Assembly: GCA_035358715.1 (NCBI GenBank)
Contig: DAOPPX010000002.1
Span: forward strand, 68,574-132,573
Direction of reading: 5' to 3'
From: UBA8199 sp035358715
Lineage (GTDB): Bacteria > Verrucomicrobiota > Verrucomicrobiia > Limisphaerales > UBA8199
Length of the DNA: 64,000 nucleotides
Both the position numbers and the translations under genes were made by a program. Shown in pieces: positions 32,601 to 41,500 of this stretch. Position 1 is the stretch's first letter. The number at the start of each line of letters is the position of its first letter. The notes beneath the pieces are model-generated. The model was not told the origin of the DNA, made no database searches, and saw only the letters and a program-made list of their open reading frames with translations.

Positions 32601-35600
32601 GGGTGGACAGTGTTCCGTATCTCCGAGGGTGGTTTTGGGCTGGGGGCGTTTGAGACGCCGCTGGTGGCGGGGGCGCTGTATGGGCTGTGCTGGTGGGCGA
32701 CACGGGGTCGGAGGACGCACATCGCGTTGGCCGCGGTCGCGGCGCTGGTGATGGCGCTAACGCTGGGGCAATTGATTTGTCCGACCAGCGTCTTCGTGCG
32801 GGGCGTGATCATTGATGCTGAGACGACCAAGCCCATTGCGGGTGCGGAACTGACGCTGGAAGGCAGCCCGGTGAAGCGGGGCGAGGCGGGACCGCGTCCC
32901 AACGCGCGTTCGCGCAAGGACGGACGGTTTGATCTCTACGTTGGCTGGTATGCGGAGCGGAAGCAGGTGTCCATAACCGCGCCGGGCTACGAGACGCTGA
33001 CGGCAAGCTTGGGCCCGCGGGCGCTGGGCCAGCGGAAGGTGAGCCGGGATTACCAGTTAAGTCGGGCCGGCGCTGCGAGAGGCACGGGGCTTGGGCCGGT
33101 AGTAGAGCGGGTGCTGTATTCGGTGGCCACGCAGCGGCCGATCAAGGGGGAGGACCTGGACAGCGGACGGGAGATCGAACTGTCGGCCCAGGTGGCAGAG
33201 AATTCGGAGAAAGAGTTCTTCTATTGGCTGGCGGCGGCAGGGGCGGACCTGCTGGCGTTGGCGCGCGAGCAATCGTGGGACCTCTGGGCTTCGCCGAAGC
33301 TGGTGGGGGTTCCGCAGGCGATGTGGGACAAGGCCAGTGGTGAGGAGTTGCTGAAGGCCTTGAGGTCTGGCGTGATAGGGTTGGGACGCGCCTCGTTGGG
33401 CGTGAAGGAGGGCTTTGCCGGCTACCAGGTGAACGAGAACATTGTTTTCCCGCGGACGTTTGCTTTCCAGACGCAGGCGGGTGCGCTGGGGGTGTTGCAG
33501 CTTACGGGTTTCGCGGAGAGCCCGCGCGGCCTGAGGATTCGCTACAAGCTGGCGCAGTCGGGGGCGCGAGCAGGAATGGGGAGCGGTGGCGAGGTTGCGC
33601 AGGCGCTCCGAAAGTATGTGCGGCTGGTGGTGGCGAAGGACGCGATGACGTTTGAGGGGCAACCGACGAGCTGGGAGACGGTGGGTGCGCTGTTGGAGCG
33701 GGTGCCGGACCGACGCAACACGGTGCTGGAGTGCGCCGTGACCTCGGACCAAATCACCGTGCAGCAGCAGAATGAGTGGTTCAGCAAGTGCAGTGGTTTG
33801 GCACGGGAACACGGTTTTGCCTATGCCAGCTTCGTCGGCGTTCATGCGCTGGGTTCGAGGGGAACAGGCGGGGCTGCTGCCGGGCATGTGACAGGTGCGC
33901 CAGCCCGGTTCGGTCCGGTGATCGAGCGGGTGGTGAACGACGACAGCGTGCAGCGCGACCTGGCGATTGACTTCGACAGCGGGAAGTTGTTTTCCCCGCC
34001 GCCCGGTCTGACTCCCGCGGACACGAACGCCTTCCTGGCGTGGGTGCGGGGCAACGGGATTGACGCCATCGGCGAGACGAGCCAGAGCATCCGCGGCCTG
34101 GCAGGGCTGGAAATGGTGGCGCGCCCGGTGAACGCGGAGCTGTGGAAGGCGCTGACACCGCGCGCGGCCCTGACGGATGATGTACTGAAGCATGGCACGC
34201 CTGGTTCGCCGGTGTTTTTAAGCGCCAAGGGGGCGCTGCCGGAGACGTACCTGTTCAGGACTCGGGAGGGCGGGATCGGGTTGGTGCAGATCACGGGCTT
34301 CTCGGGAGAGCCGCGCGGGGTGGAGATTCGTTACAAGCTGGTGGAGAGCGGCGGGCTGAGTGAGAGTCCGCCGGCTGATCGGGAGGGGGACTTTGTGGCG
34401 GAGCACCGGGCGGAGTTGGGCCAGAAGGCGTTGGATGCGGCCCGGGAGTTCGTGGAAGAGCACAGGTGGAAGATGCGGAGTGAGTTTGGCGATCAGGGAC
34501 GAGTGGTCTTGAGGGCTACTGACGCGGCGGGCAAGCAGATCATGTTTGAGGAGGCTGCGATGGCAGACGGCACGGCGCGCTTCACGATCATTGCCGAGCC
34601 GGGCGCCGAGCTGTCCGCCCAGCGAATTGGAGCGGCCATTTGGCAGCGGCTGGGGTGGGTTCATCAAAGCCCGGGTGTGGCCGCGCAACGCACGCCACCG
34701 CCGTTGGCCCGGGCCGAGGCGGGCACGTATCAGGTCACGCTCACCAACGGGATAACGGTCGAGGTGGTGGCCGTGACGCGTAATCCGCTGATGGCCGGGC
34801 TCTGGTGGAAGCCCGACGGCACGGTGCTGCCAAAACCGCCGGGTGAGGTGGGCGAGTTCATTCCCGCCGGCATGTGGACGAGGAAGAGCGTGGGCTCGAA
34901 CGACTGCGCTATCCTCGTGCGCCATGGCGGCCGACTCCCCTCGAAGTGGCAGGGGGGGCGGCAATACACGCCCCGCGGAGAGTTCATCGGCCACTTCGGA
35001 GTCAAGGGGGTGGGAATGGCGGAAGTGATACGTTTTCCGGCGGGCACGAAGGAAGCGGCCATGCACGTGGCCACCGCAGCGGATCGGCCATGGGAAGCCG
35101 TGGCGGTGTTTGACGGGAGCCGGACCCGGGTGCTGATCGAGGGGATACAGGTCCTGTGCACGCATCTCCGGCACGATGCGGATGGACGGTGCCTGGACGT
35201 GTCGCACAACGTGGACCGGGGACAATACGCGCTGCGGATGATGGCCAGGTTCAAGAGCGGCAAACGCGAGGAGGTGGGGCTGCATTCCGGAGTTCTGAGC
35301 GCCCAGGAGACGCAAGGCTATGTGTTCCTCGATCCGAGCGAGCCGGATTTACGCGCCGGGGACATCGCGGAGTTCGTGCTCGAACGGACGCCGTGGGTGT
35401 CGGGTGAGATTGGCGGAATCGCGCTGGCGCCGCGCCTGGGAACAACGCTGAGGCCGCCCGAATTCGGCCCGGCGATCGAGCGGGAGCTGGGGGGCTGGCC
35501 GAGTCTGGACTGCACGGTTCTGGACCTCGACCAGGGCCGGTTGATGTTGGTGCCGACCAACGTCGTCGCCGCCAGCGGGAACAACCCTCGTCCCATGCTG

Positions 35601-35918
35601 AATTGGATGGTGCAGCACGGGGCGGACCTGACGGTGACGGTGGGGGCGGGGGCGGGTTTGCACCTGGACGACGGCGTGCTGCTCCGACTGGAGGGCGGGG
35701 CGACGTTTGAGAGCGTGGCTGCCTCGACGGTGCGGCGCCAACTGCTGGGCGGCGGCGGGGCGCAGAATGTGAGTATCCCAAGCGCCGAGGTGAAGGCGCA
35801 GCCGGTGTTCGTCTATCGCACCCGGGAGGGCGGGATGGGGGTGCTGCAAGTGCTGGGGCCGAGCCAGGACCCGCGCAGTCTGCGGATTCGCTTCAAGGCG
35901 GCGTTGCCGGTGCAGTGA
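29691..35918 (+). CDS. Giant membrane Ser/Thr protein kinase 1 with FGPVxER modules
   Basis: 2075 aa. Order: TM helix (residues 10-35); two tandem 75-aa membrane units (about 68-143 and 168-243) that look duplicated; zinc ribbon CPRCG...CPRC (about 290-320); kinase domain (about 350-600) with GRGGMGVVYKA, VALKIL, HRDIKPENV and DFGIAK, APE present; TM segments; PH-like domain (about 783-880, FKKGFVMDLATGQR); four or more TM helices (about 900-1035). Then a carboxypeptidase-regulatory-like beta domain (GVIIDAETTKPIAGAEL) and three FGPVxER...TREGGxGxLQ...IRYK modules (about 1134-1288, 1405-1554, 1925-2073). An LTNG...WWKPDGT segment lies near 1680. Residues about 262-275 (HPGPLPRGEGE) come from an in-frame palindromic repeat. 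The stop abuts the convergent phhB stop with no gap. Targets unknown. Confidence 0.9.
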   Translation: MNNVMFGAMMVSIWEILVALLVLLVMAGVVAGAIVLVVWLMRRGKSAPPVAPPIRQQEHIGAGAGETRRFSFAEIRAGQAHVRWVPYGLGLVAVILGSGALNGLLLAAGVWSGVDTVLFGTLAGVVAFNLYVIYQFNRLGRSGEENSIASRNAPRSEPMQSTSSPTRRKGRKFTFVEEHGGEVRVRWGVCCLSAFGGVLAAALAIELFLALGGWKSERTLLTAIFCGVGSVCGWVIYEWSQARKAQGTRSTGASAAGTEDARHPGPLPRGEGESSAARGVVARSGAEQAPGSCPRCGAALPAEAPQGLCPRCVLGVGLATQTEATGESGPHGTKVVQAPPEPAEIAKHFPQLEILDCLGRGGMGVVYKARQPKLNRLVALKILAPEKGADPKFAERFLREAQALARLNHPNIVTVHDFGEAEGLYYLLMEYVDGMTLRQLLQGQKLAPEEALSIVPKICEALQFAHELGVVHRDIKPENVLVDRQGRVKIADFGIAKIVAADQPRQAITQDQVIGTPHYMAPEQVEKPQLVDHRADIYSLGVVFYEMLTGELPLGKFQPPSKKVQVDVRLDEVVLHALEKEPERRYQHASEVKTAVETIAATPGVPAVAAPPADASEVTPAMIGQYRRHLWVKAGCFFFAAVCFLIAAVSYTVSDNTLAALLSAVATVCFGIAAYRHFAAGQQVGAGAGSGGGSPPQQGVAGGAGGEPVRILRWRDAWIWNWEYIQLFLIVPLVVVGLALPVLVPRMGLKALWLIAAELGGIAFAITYAIVGRQVRRARAEVPRTERDVAECLMFRRPFQSPGVAVMHEDRLELIPIVGSPISVPLADIVAIKEVRWFNGTRLFFKKGFVMDLATGQRVGVAVAEVYARRWRAKLSRGTLPEIPAGSGRDQSLLTSAATKGWVTAARWTARVLGTLLLAIYGLFVFGEGFPPIGSQPEGVQLSFVGVGLMLLGLALGWKLEGAAALLIASGWTVFRISEGGFGLGAFETPLVAGALYGLCWWATRGRRTHIALAAVAALVMALTLGQLICPTSVFVRGVIIDAETTKPIAGAELTLEGSPVKRGEAGPRPNARSRKDGRFDLYVGWYAERKQVSITAPGYETLTASLGPRALGQRKVSRDYQLSRAGAARGTGLGPVVERVLYSVATQRPIKGEDLDSGREIELSAQVAENSEKEFFYWLAAAGADLLALAREQSWDLWASPKLVGVPQAMWDKASGEELLKALRSGVIGLGRASLGVKEGFAGYQVNENIVFPRTFAFQTQAGALGVLQLTGFAESPRGLRIRYKLAQSGARAGMGSGGEVAQALRKYVRLVVAKDAMTFEGQPTSWETVGALLERVPDRRNTVLECAVTSDQITVQQQNEWFSKCSGLAREHGFAYASFVGVHALGSRGTGGAAAGHVTGAPARFGPVIERVVNDDSVQRDLAIDFDSGKLFSPPPGLTPADTNAFLAWVRGNGIDAIGETSQSIRGLAGLEMVARPVNAELWKALTPRAALTDDVLKHGTPGSPVFLSAKGALPETYLFRTREGGIGLVQITGFSGEPRGVEIRYKLVESGGLSESPPADREGDFVAEHRAELGQKALDAAREFVEEHRWKMRSEFGDQGRVVLRATDAAGKQIMFEEAAMADGTARFTIIAEPGAELSAQRIGAAIWQRLGWVHQSPGVAAQRTPPPLARAEAGTYQVTLTNGITVEVVAVTRNPLMAGLWWKPDGTVLPKPPGEVGEFIPAGMWTRKSVGSNDCAILVRHGGRLPSKWQGGRQYTPRGEFIGHFGVKGVGMAEVIRFPAGTKEAAMHVATAADRPWEAVAVFDGSRTRVLIEGIQVLCTHLRHDADGRCLDVSHNVDRGQYALRMMARFKSGKREEVGLHSGVLSAQETQGYVFLDPSEPDLRAGDIAEFVLERTPWVSGEIGGIALAPRLGTTLRPPEFGPAIERELGGWPSLDCTVLDLDQGRLMLVPTNVVAASGNNPRPMLNWMVQHGADLTVTVGAGAGLHLDDGVLLRLEGGATFESVAASTVRRQLLGGGGAQNVSIPSAEVKAQPVFVYRTREGGMGVLQVLGPSQDPRSLRIRFKAALPVQ
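30485..30505. repeat. In-frame palindromic element inside kinase 1
   Basis: CCCTCTCCCC-C-GGGGAGAGGG is a 21-bp palindrome read in frame as part of HPGPLPRGEGE. It lies in the unconserved linker between the membrane units and the zinc ribbon. That peptide is a frequent hallmark of repeat elements captured in coding sequence; only one copy is present here. Confidence 0.6.
32358..32388 (+). repeat. 31-nt in-frame repeat (DQSLLTSAAT), copy 1
   Basis: GATCAGAGCCTCCTTACGTC continues as GGCTGCTACGA. It differs from 40151-40181 at one base, while the flanking kinase sequences are strongly diverged. It is translated in the same frame in both kinases, just before a membrane segment. Confidence 0.75.
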
Positions 35919-36260
35919 TTACCCTTTCGCCCCCGTTAGCTTGTCCGCTTTGGCCGCCAGCACAAAGTCGCTTTCCGTCAGGCCGTTGATCTTGTGCGTC
36001 CAGATTGTAATCTTCACCTTGCCCCAGGCAAGGTAGATGTCGGGATGGTGTCCCTGGGCTTCCGCCAACTCCCCGACTTTGTTGGTGAAGGCAAGGGCCT
36101 GAGCGAAGTTCTTGAACTGGTATTCCTTTTCGAGGTGATGTTCCCCCACCACCTGCCAGCCGCCGCCCAGTTCCCGGGCGAGTCGAGCCAGCGGTTCACC
36201 TGTTAGCGGTGGGACTCCCCCCCGGCAGGGCTGACATTGTTTATCGGCTAAGGCACTCAT
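35919..36260 (-). CDS. phhB: 4a-hydroxytetrahydrobiopterin dehydratase (pterin-4a-carbinolamine dehydratase)
   Basis: 113 aa. Recycles oxidised pterin cofactor of aromatic amino acid hydroxylases, or acts in pterin metabolism. Seen: HLEKEYQFKNFAQALAFTNK, VGELAEAQGHHPDIYLAWGK (catalytic HHP-D) and VKITIWTHKINGLTESDFVL, the complete family core. No phenylalanine hydroxylase gene is in view. Its stop codon abuts that of kinase 1, and it is divergent from the M15 lipoprotein gene. Confidence 0.93.
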   Translation of the reverse strand: MSALADKQCQPCRGGVPPLTGEPLARLARELGGGWQVVGEHHLEKEYQFKNFAQALAFTNKVGELAEAQGHHPDIYLAWGKVKITIWTHKINGLTESDFVLAAKADKLTGAKG

Positions 36261-36311
36261 GATCTATCTTTCGTTTGCCGCTATCCATCGTACCATTTAT
36301 TCTAGCACAAG

Positions 36312-37334
36312 ATGATGAAAACAACCTTGCTGTTCTCAACCCTATTACTCGTCTGTGCCATGCTCTTCTTTGGCTGCGCGGCCCCGCGCAAACCTCAGGG
36401 CAAATGCCCCACGAAGCCAACGACAGACTCGTCCATGAGCCTGATCGAGGCGACGGCTGAGCTTGCCAAAGCCAGGGCGACGCGGCTGCACCCCGATTAC
36501 ATTTGGGCGACGCTCAAGGACCGGGAACAGGATGCTGAGCTCGCCGCCGCCTTCGAGCGGGCGCTGGCCAAGGACGCCCCCGAGTCCAGGCTCGCGCTGG
36601 TTCGCGCGCTGGAGCTGAAGTTCATTCACGACCCCAATACTTCCGGGCTGGATATCCTCGGGCCCGAGTTGAGCCAGCATTTCCGCAGGTTCGAGTGGCA
36701 GGAGAATGATTTCCCCGGGGCGCCCGAAGGTCCTAATGAGCAGTTTGCCGACGTGATGGTGGACGCGCTGGACCTCGTGCGGTTGGAGCGCCGGGCCAAC
36801 AGCACCCGCGACGCGGTGGTTCTGCGCGCGGAAGCCACCGACGCGGTCTGGGAGTACATGACCGGCCAGTGGGTGGCCGTTCCCGGCCAGGAGCGCTGGA
36901 TGCTCAACTGCCACGCGAAGGACTCGTTTGTCCGCATGCGCGAGCAGGCCAAGGCCGAGGGAGTTGACCTGGTCATCCTCTCGGCGCATCGCCACCGCAA
37001 AAGCGCCGAGGCCAACGCGGCGCGCGCCGCCAATCCAAACGCCGTTGCCAGCTTCTCCTCGCACTCGCTGGGGCTGGCGATTGACTTCGACATGAGCCAC
37101 CGCGACGAGATCAAGTTCAGGGGGCTCTCGACCCGTCCCATGTCGGAACTGGTGCGCATGCGCGAGTCACCCGTGCACAAGTGGCTGCTGCTGCGCGGCG
37201 AGGAGTTCGGCTGGTATCCCTACCAGAACGAGCCGTGGCACTGGGAATACAACCCGCCGGGCTTCCGCGACATCTTCTGGGCGAACTTCCCCGGCGGCGC
37301 GCCGAAGCGTGGGATCATCCTCTACGAACCGTGA
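36312..37334 (+). CDS. VanY-like D,D-carboxypeptidase lipoprotein (peptidase M15)
   Basis: 340 aa. A hydrophobic signal ends in LFFGC, a lipobox-like site with Cys22, so it is probably a membrane-anchored periplasmic lipoprotein. An N-terminal region of about 120 residues (AELAKARATRLHPDYIWATL) is not conserved in VanY. The C-terminal metallopeptidase has SSHSLGLAIDFD (zinc His and Asp) and EPWHWEY (zinc His), the M15B/C signature pair, plus VILSAHRHRKS. A role in trimming peptidoglycan stem peptides is expected. Confidence 0.88.
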   Translation: MMKTTLLFSTLLLVCAMLFFGCAAPRKPQGKCPTKPTTDSSMSLIEATAELAKARATRLHPDYIWATLKDREQDAELAAAFERALAKDAPESRLALVRALELKFIHDPNTSGLDILGPELSQHFRRFEWQENDFPGAPEGPNEQFADVMVDALDLVRLERRANSTRDAVVLRAEATDAVWEYMTGQWVAVPGQERWMLNCHAKDSFVRMREQAKAEGVDLVILSAHRHRKSAEANAARAANPNAVASFSSHSLGLAIDFDMSHRDEIKFRGLSTRPMSELVRMRESPVHKWLLLRGEEFGWYPYQNEPWHWEYNPPGFRDIFWANFPGGAPKRGIILYEP

Positions 37335-37409
37335 GGGGCAGGCCAATACTCGGCCGCATGCCAGCCCGACAGCGGATTGGCGGCGTCTGAGGGTGTATTG
37401 CCTGCGGCC

Positions 37410-37476
37410 TTGATGGGAGGGCGAGCGTCCCCGCGAACCCTGATATGTTTGGGCTCGCGGGGACGCTCGCCCTCCC
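37410..37476. repeat. Dispersed inverted-repeat family D, copy 2
   Basis: GGGAGGGCGAGCGTCCCCGC pairs with GCGGGGACGCTCGCCCTCCC around a short centre that includes TGATATGTTTGGGCT. It matches 7081-7166 but is more symmetric. It lies between the M15 gene and sigma factor 2. Confidence 0.8.
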
Positions 37477-37529
37477 GGTTGAGTAGGTTAGACAGGCCCG
37501 GGACGGGCTGGTAAGCTCGCGACTGCTAA

Positions 37530-38291
37530 ATGACTTCTACTGACCCAGAGACGGCGGGCACGGAGAGGCCCCGAGCGCCAGCCGGATGCTTCCCCCCCAC
37601 GCATTGGTCGGTGGTGGTGGCGGCGGGGCGGAGTGACACGACGCGCGCCCACGCGGCGCTGGAGAAGCTGTGCCGCGCCTATTGGTTTCCTCTCTACGCC
37701 TATGCGCGGCGGCGCGGCTACTCCGTCGAGGACGCGCAGGACCTGACGCAGGAGTTCTTCACGCGGGTGCTGGAGCACCAATGGCTGGCCCGGGCTGACC
37801 AGGCCAAGGGCCGGTTCCGGACGTTTCTGCTGACTGCGATGGAGCGCTTTCTGGCCAATGAGTGGGACAAGGTGCGCGCCCGGAAACGGGGCGGGGGGCA
37901 GAAGAACATCCCGATCCAGCTCGACACGGCGGAGACGCGCTACGGCGTTGAACCGATAGATACCCGCACGCCGGAGCAGGCCTTCGAATACCGGTGGGCG
38001 CTGGCGTTGCTGGACGAGGTCGTGGGCCAGCTCGAAGCGGAGTTCCGCGCGCGGGATCAGGCCGATTTGTTTGCCGCGCTCAAGCCGTGCCTGGTCGGCG
38101 ACCGCGTCTCGCAACCCTACACAGAGCTGGCGGCGAGGCTCGGGATGGAGGAAGGGGCGGTGAAGGTGGCAGTGCACCGGTTGCGGCAGCGGTATCGGGA
38201 ACTGCTCCGGGCGGAGATTGCCAATACGGTGGACTCGCCCGGCGAAGTGGACGCCGAAATGCACCATCTGTTCAACGTGCTCGCCCGATGA
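37530..38291 (+). CDS. ECF-type RNA polymerase sigma factor 2, kinase-linked
   Basis: 253 aa. Same architecture as sigma 1: FPPTHWSVVVAAGRSDTTRA, sigma-2 YWFPLYAYARRRGYSVEDAQ with DLTQEFFTRVL, RFLANEWDKVRARKRGGG, and sigma-4 YTELAARLGMEEGAVKVAVH with RLRQRYRELL. The tail EIANTVDSPGEVDAEMHHLF matches that of sigma 1. The two are clear paralogues, each followed by its own giant kinase, here 224 nt downstream. The spacer holds a 7-bp-arm hairpin GCCGACT-TCC-AGTCGGC at 38321-38337. Confidence 0.9.
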   Translation: MTSTDPETAGTERPRAPAGCFPPTHWSVVVAAGRSDTTRAHAALEKLCRAYWFPLYAYARRRGYSVEDAQDLTQEFFTRVLEHQWLARADQAKGRFRTFLLTAMERFLANEWDKVRARKRGGGQKNIPIQLDTAETRYGVEPIDTRTPEQAFEYRWALALLDEVVGQLEAEFRARDQADLFAALKPCLVGDRVSQPYTELAARLGMEEGAVKVAVHRLRQRYRELLRAEIANTVDSPGEVDAEMHHLFNVLAR

Positions 38292-38320
38292 AAGGAGGCT
38301 GAAAGTGCCGCGCAGGAGCG

Positions 38321-38337
38321 CCGACTTCCAGTCGGCT
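38321..38337. repeat. Small hairpin in the sigma 2-kinase 2 spacer
   Basis: GCCGACT-TCC-AGTCGGC has perfect 7-bp arms and a 3-nt loop. There is no U-tract, so it is more likely a repeat-type palindrome than a terminator. Confidence 0.5.
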
Positions 38338-38515
38338 TACAACGTCCACAGGCCACGCGGGACCTCGCGGTTCCCGGCGGCGGGAAGCCGACCGAAGGAC
38401 AACCCCTTGCTTGAACCGGCATCAGTTCATCACGCACCACGCATCGCGCCGCACGCCTCGTGTTTTCCGTGTAACCTCGCCCTGCCGTTGCTTAACAGAT
38501 GGCTGGAACCGAGTT

Positions 38516-41500
38516 ATGGATACTGAACATATTTGCCCGTCCTGCCGCAAGCCGCTGCCAGCCGGCGCGCCGCAGGGCTTGTGCCCGGCGTGCCTGATGA
38601 AGGCGGGATTCGGAAGCGGAGTGGCCCCGGAGCCGGGCCAGCCGAGCCGCACGCCGCCCTTTGTCCCGCCGCCAGTGCCGGACGTAGCCAAGCTGTTCCC
38701 CCAGTTTGAGATCATGGAGCTGCTGGGGCAGGGGGGCATGGGAGCGGTTTACAAGGCCCGTCAGCCGGCGCTGGACCGGCTGGTCGCGCTCAAAATCTTG
38801 CCGCCAGAGACGGGCGCCGACTCGGGCTTCGCCGACCGGTTTACCCGCGAGGCCCGGGCACTGGCCCGACTGAGCCATCCCAACATCGTGGCGGTGCACG
38901 AGTTCGGAGAGGCGGGCGGGCTGCACTACTTCGTCATGGAGTACGTGGAAGGGCTGAACCTGCGGCAGTTGCAGCAGGCGGGTCGGCTCGCGCCGCGCGA
39001 AGCGCTGAAGATCATCCCGCAAATCTGCGACGCACTCCAGTTCGCCCACGACGAGGGAATCGTGCACCGGGACATCAAGCCGGAGAACGTGATGCTGGAC
39101 AAGAAGGGGCGGGTGAAGATCACCGACTTCGGCCTGGCGAAGCTGCTGGGGCGCGAGCCGACAGCCATGCGCCTGACTGGCGCCAAGGACGTGATGGGCA
39201 CGCCGCATTACATGGCGCCGGAGCAGATCGAGCATCCGCAGGAAGTGGATCACCGGGCGGACATCTATTCGCTGGGCGTGGTCTTCTACGAGATGCTGAC
39301 GGGCGAGCTGCCGCTGGGCCGGTTCGCGCCGCCGTCACGGAAGGTGCAGGTAGATGTGCGGCTGGACGAGGTGGTGCTGCACGCGCTGGAGAAGGAGCCG
39401 GAGCGGCGTTATCAACAGGCCAGCCAGGTCAAGAGCGACGTGGAAACCATCGCGGCGGCAGCGCCCAGGCTGAGCATGCCGGTCCAGGATGCGCCGCGGC
39501 CAGCTCATCCGCCCGTTCTCGGGGCAAAGGAGCCGGACGCCCCGAGGTTCACGGTGGAATCGGTGCGGCAGCAGTTTCTCGTTTTGGCCATCGCCTGGTG
39601 GATCGGCTATCCGGTGAGCATCGTAAGCGAGTTCGTGCGCTGGCTCGATGTCATCACCGTTCCGGCGCTCATTACCGCCACAGTGTTCTGGTGCATCCTG
39701 TTGTATCGGCACTGGGCGCTGCTGCAAGGGCATGGGGCGCGAACCACGCCCGGCAAGGCCGTGGGGTATGGCTTCATACCCATCTTCTGGTTCTACTGGT
39801 GGTTCGTGGCCTACGCTGGACTGGCCACGGACAACAACCGATTCCTGCGCCAAATCGGCATCACCTCCCGGCGCATGTCATTTGGGCTGGCGGTCACCAG
39901 TTGCATTCTCGGCTGTCTCCTGTGCACGGTTGGCTGGTTCCCGGTTGGCTGGGCCATTCTGATCGTGCCCTACATGATCATCGGCTTCGTCCTGGTGGTC
40001 CAGCAGCGGGACTGCGTGTTGGCGATGCTGGAAGCCAGAACTCTTGCCGCGCAACCGCAAGGGGAAACCGCCGAGCACCAAACGTCTCACCCGCACGCGG
40101 GTCAGCGGCCGGCCGACTGGACCGGGGCGCCGAGTTCAGGGGCCGGAATGGATCAGAGCCTCCTGACGTCGGCTGCTACGAGGCAGGAACCGCGCTTTTC
40201 GCGCACTGCCATCGTGGGTGCGTGCTGGAGCGTCTTTGGAATCCTTGCCGCGCTTTTCTGGCTGATTGCTCTGACGGAAGGCGGCCCCGGACAAAGGCCC
40301 ACTAGACTGGGCTTCCTGTTGTTCGTGACGTTGGTTCCGCTTGGCGTGACTTCGGTGCTCGGCACGACGATCCTGGGCGGGATTGCGATCTCCCGCATCC
40401 GGCACTCGCAGGGGCGGCTTTCCGGGCTGGGGCTGGCGGTATTTGACGTGCTGCTGTTTCCGCTGCTGGCGTTGAATGGGGGGCTGATCATCGGGTGGTG
40501 CTGGCTGGCGGACCAGGTCGCGCCGGAGTGGATGCCGCAATTGGGCAGGGGCTGGTTCTCGGTACTCATGGTGGGGCTGATGGTCACGAGCTGCGCGGTC
40601 GCGAGCTGGTTGATGACCAGGGCGGTGTGGCGGTCGGCGAATCGAACACCTGGCGGCGGCCGAACCGGCTCGGCGGCGGTTGCGCCGCGTGCAGGGCGTG
40701 CCTGGGGCACTGTCGCAGCGGTAGCGGGCGTGACCCTGCTATTCGCGGTGTTGGCTGGGATGTTCTCACTGGCGTTTTACCACTACTCGAAGAAGCAGGC
40801 AGTCACCACCTACGACGGCAAGAACGCCTTCGCAGTCCAGCAGAAGCTGCTGCGGGAGGTCGTCCGTCACTTAGAAGCTGCGAACTACCGGTGGGAGCGG
40901 TTGACCGTGGCCATCCACTATTTCGTGAACCCCGACGTGGCGGAATGCAAGATCGAGGGACTGCGGAAGCTGGTGAACAAGGAGCTGCCGGACGGGTCAG
41001 CCGCTCAGCAGGTGGACGCCCTTTCGGGAGGGCTGGACATTCGCCACACCGGCGATGGTGTTTGGGCCGTTCGGGGCAGCGGTGGTCTGGCCAAGGTCCA
41101 ATTGCTCGTGGACGCCAAGGCGGAAATGGGCCCGATCAGATGGCAGATGCCTCTGTTTACGAGACTCCTCGGGCATCGCGAGCCGGCGGGACCTCCGCCT
41201 GCGACCAGCCCCCCCCAGGATGCGGGCAAGTCGCGGGCTGCCTCGCGCAGCCAGTTCCCGAAGGCTGCCCACATCGGGGGAGGCAATTACTCAGTGATGA
41301 TTCACCACGATGACGTGGACCTGCACTACGCGCTCTTTTTCGCGGGCGAGTTCAGTTCTGATACCCAGGGGTCTGGTAACTCCAGAAGCCAGGCTTGGAC
41401 GGACGACGGCAGCCTCAAGCTCAAGAGCGGGCGCACCTTCGGCTATCTGCGCGAGTCTCCGCGCCCGGACCGCCTGCGCATCAACGGGAAGGAGTATAAT

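Noticed and set aside
30510..32720. A 736-codon minus-strand frame opposite kinase 1
   Set aside because: It is rich in Arg, Gln, His and Pro with no domain, and the plus strand carries an unmistakable kinase domain.
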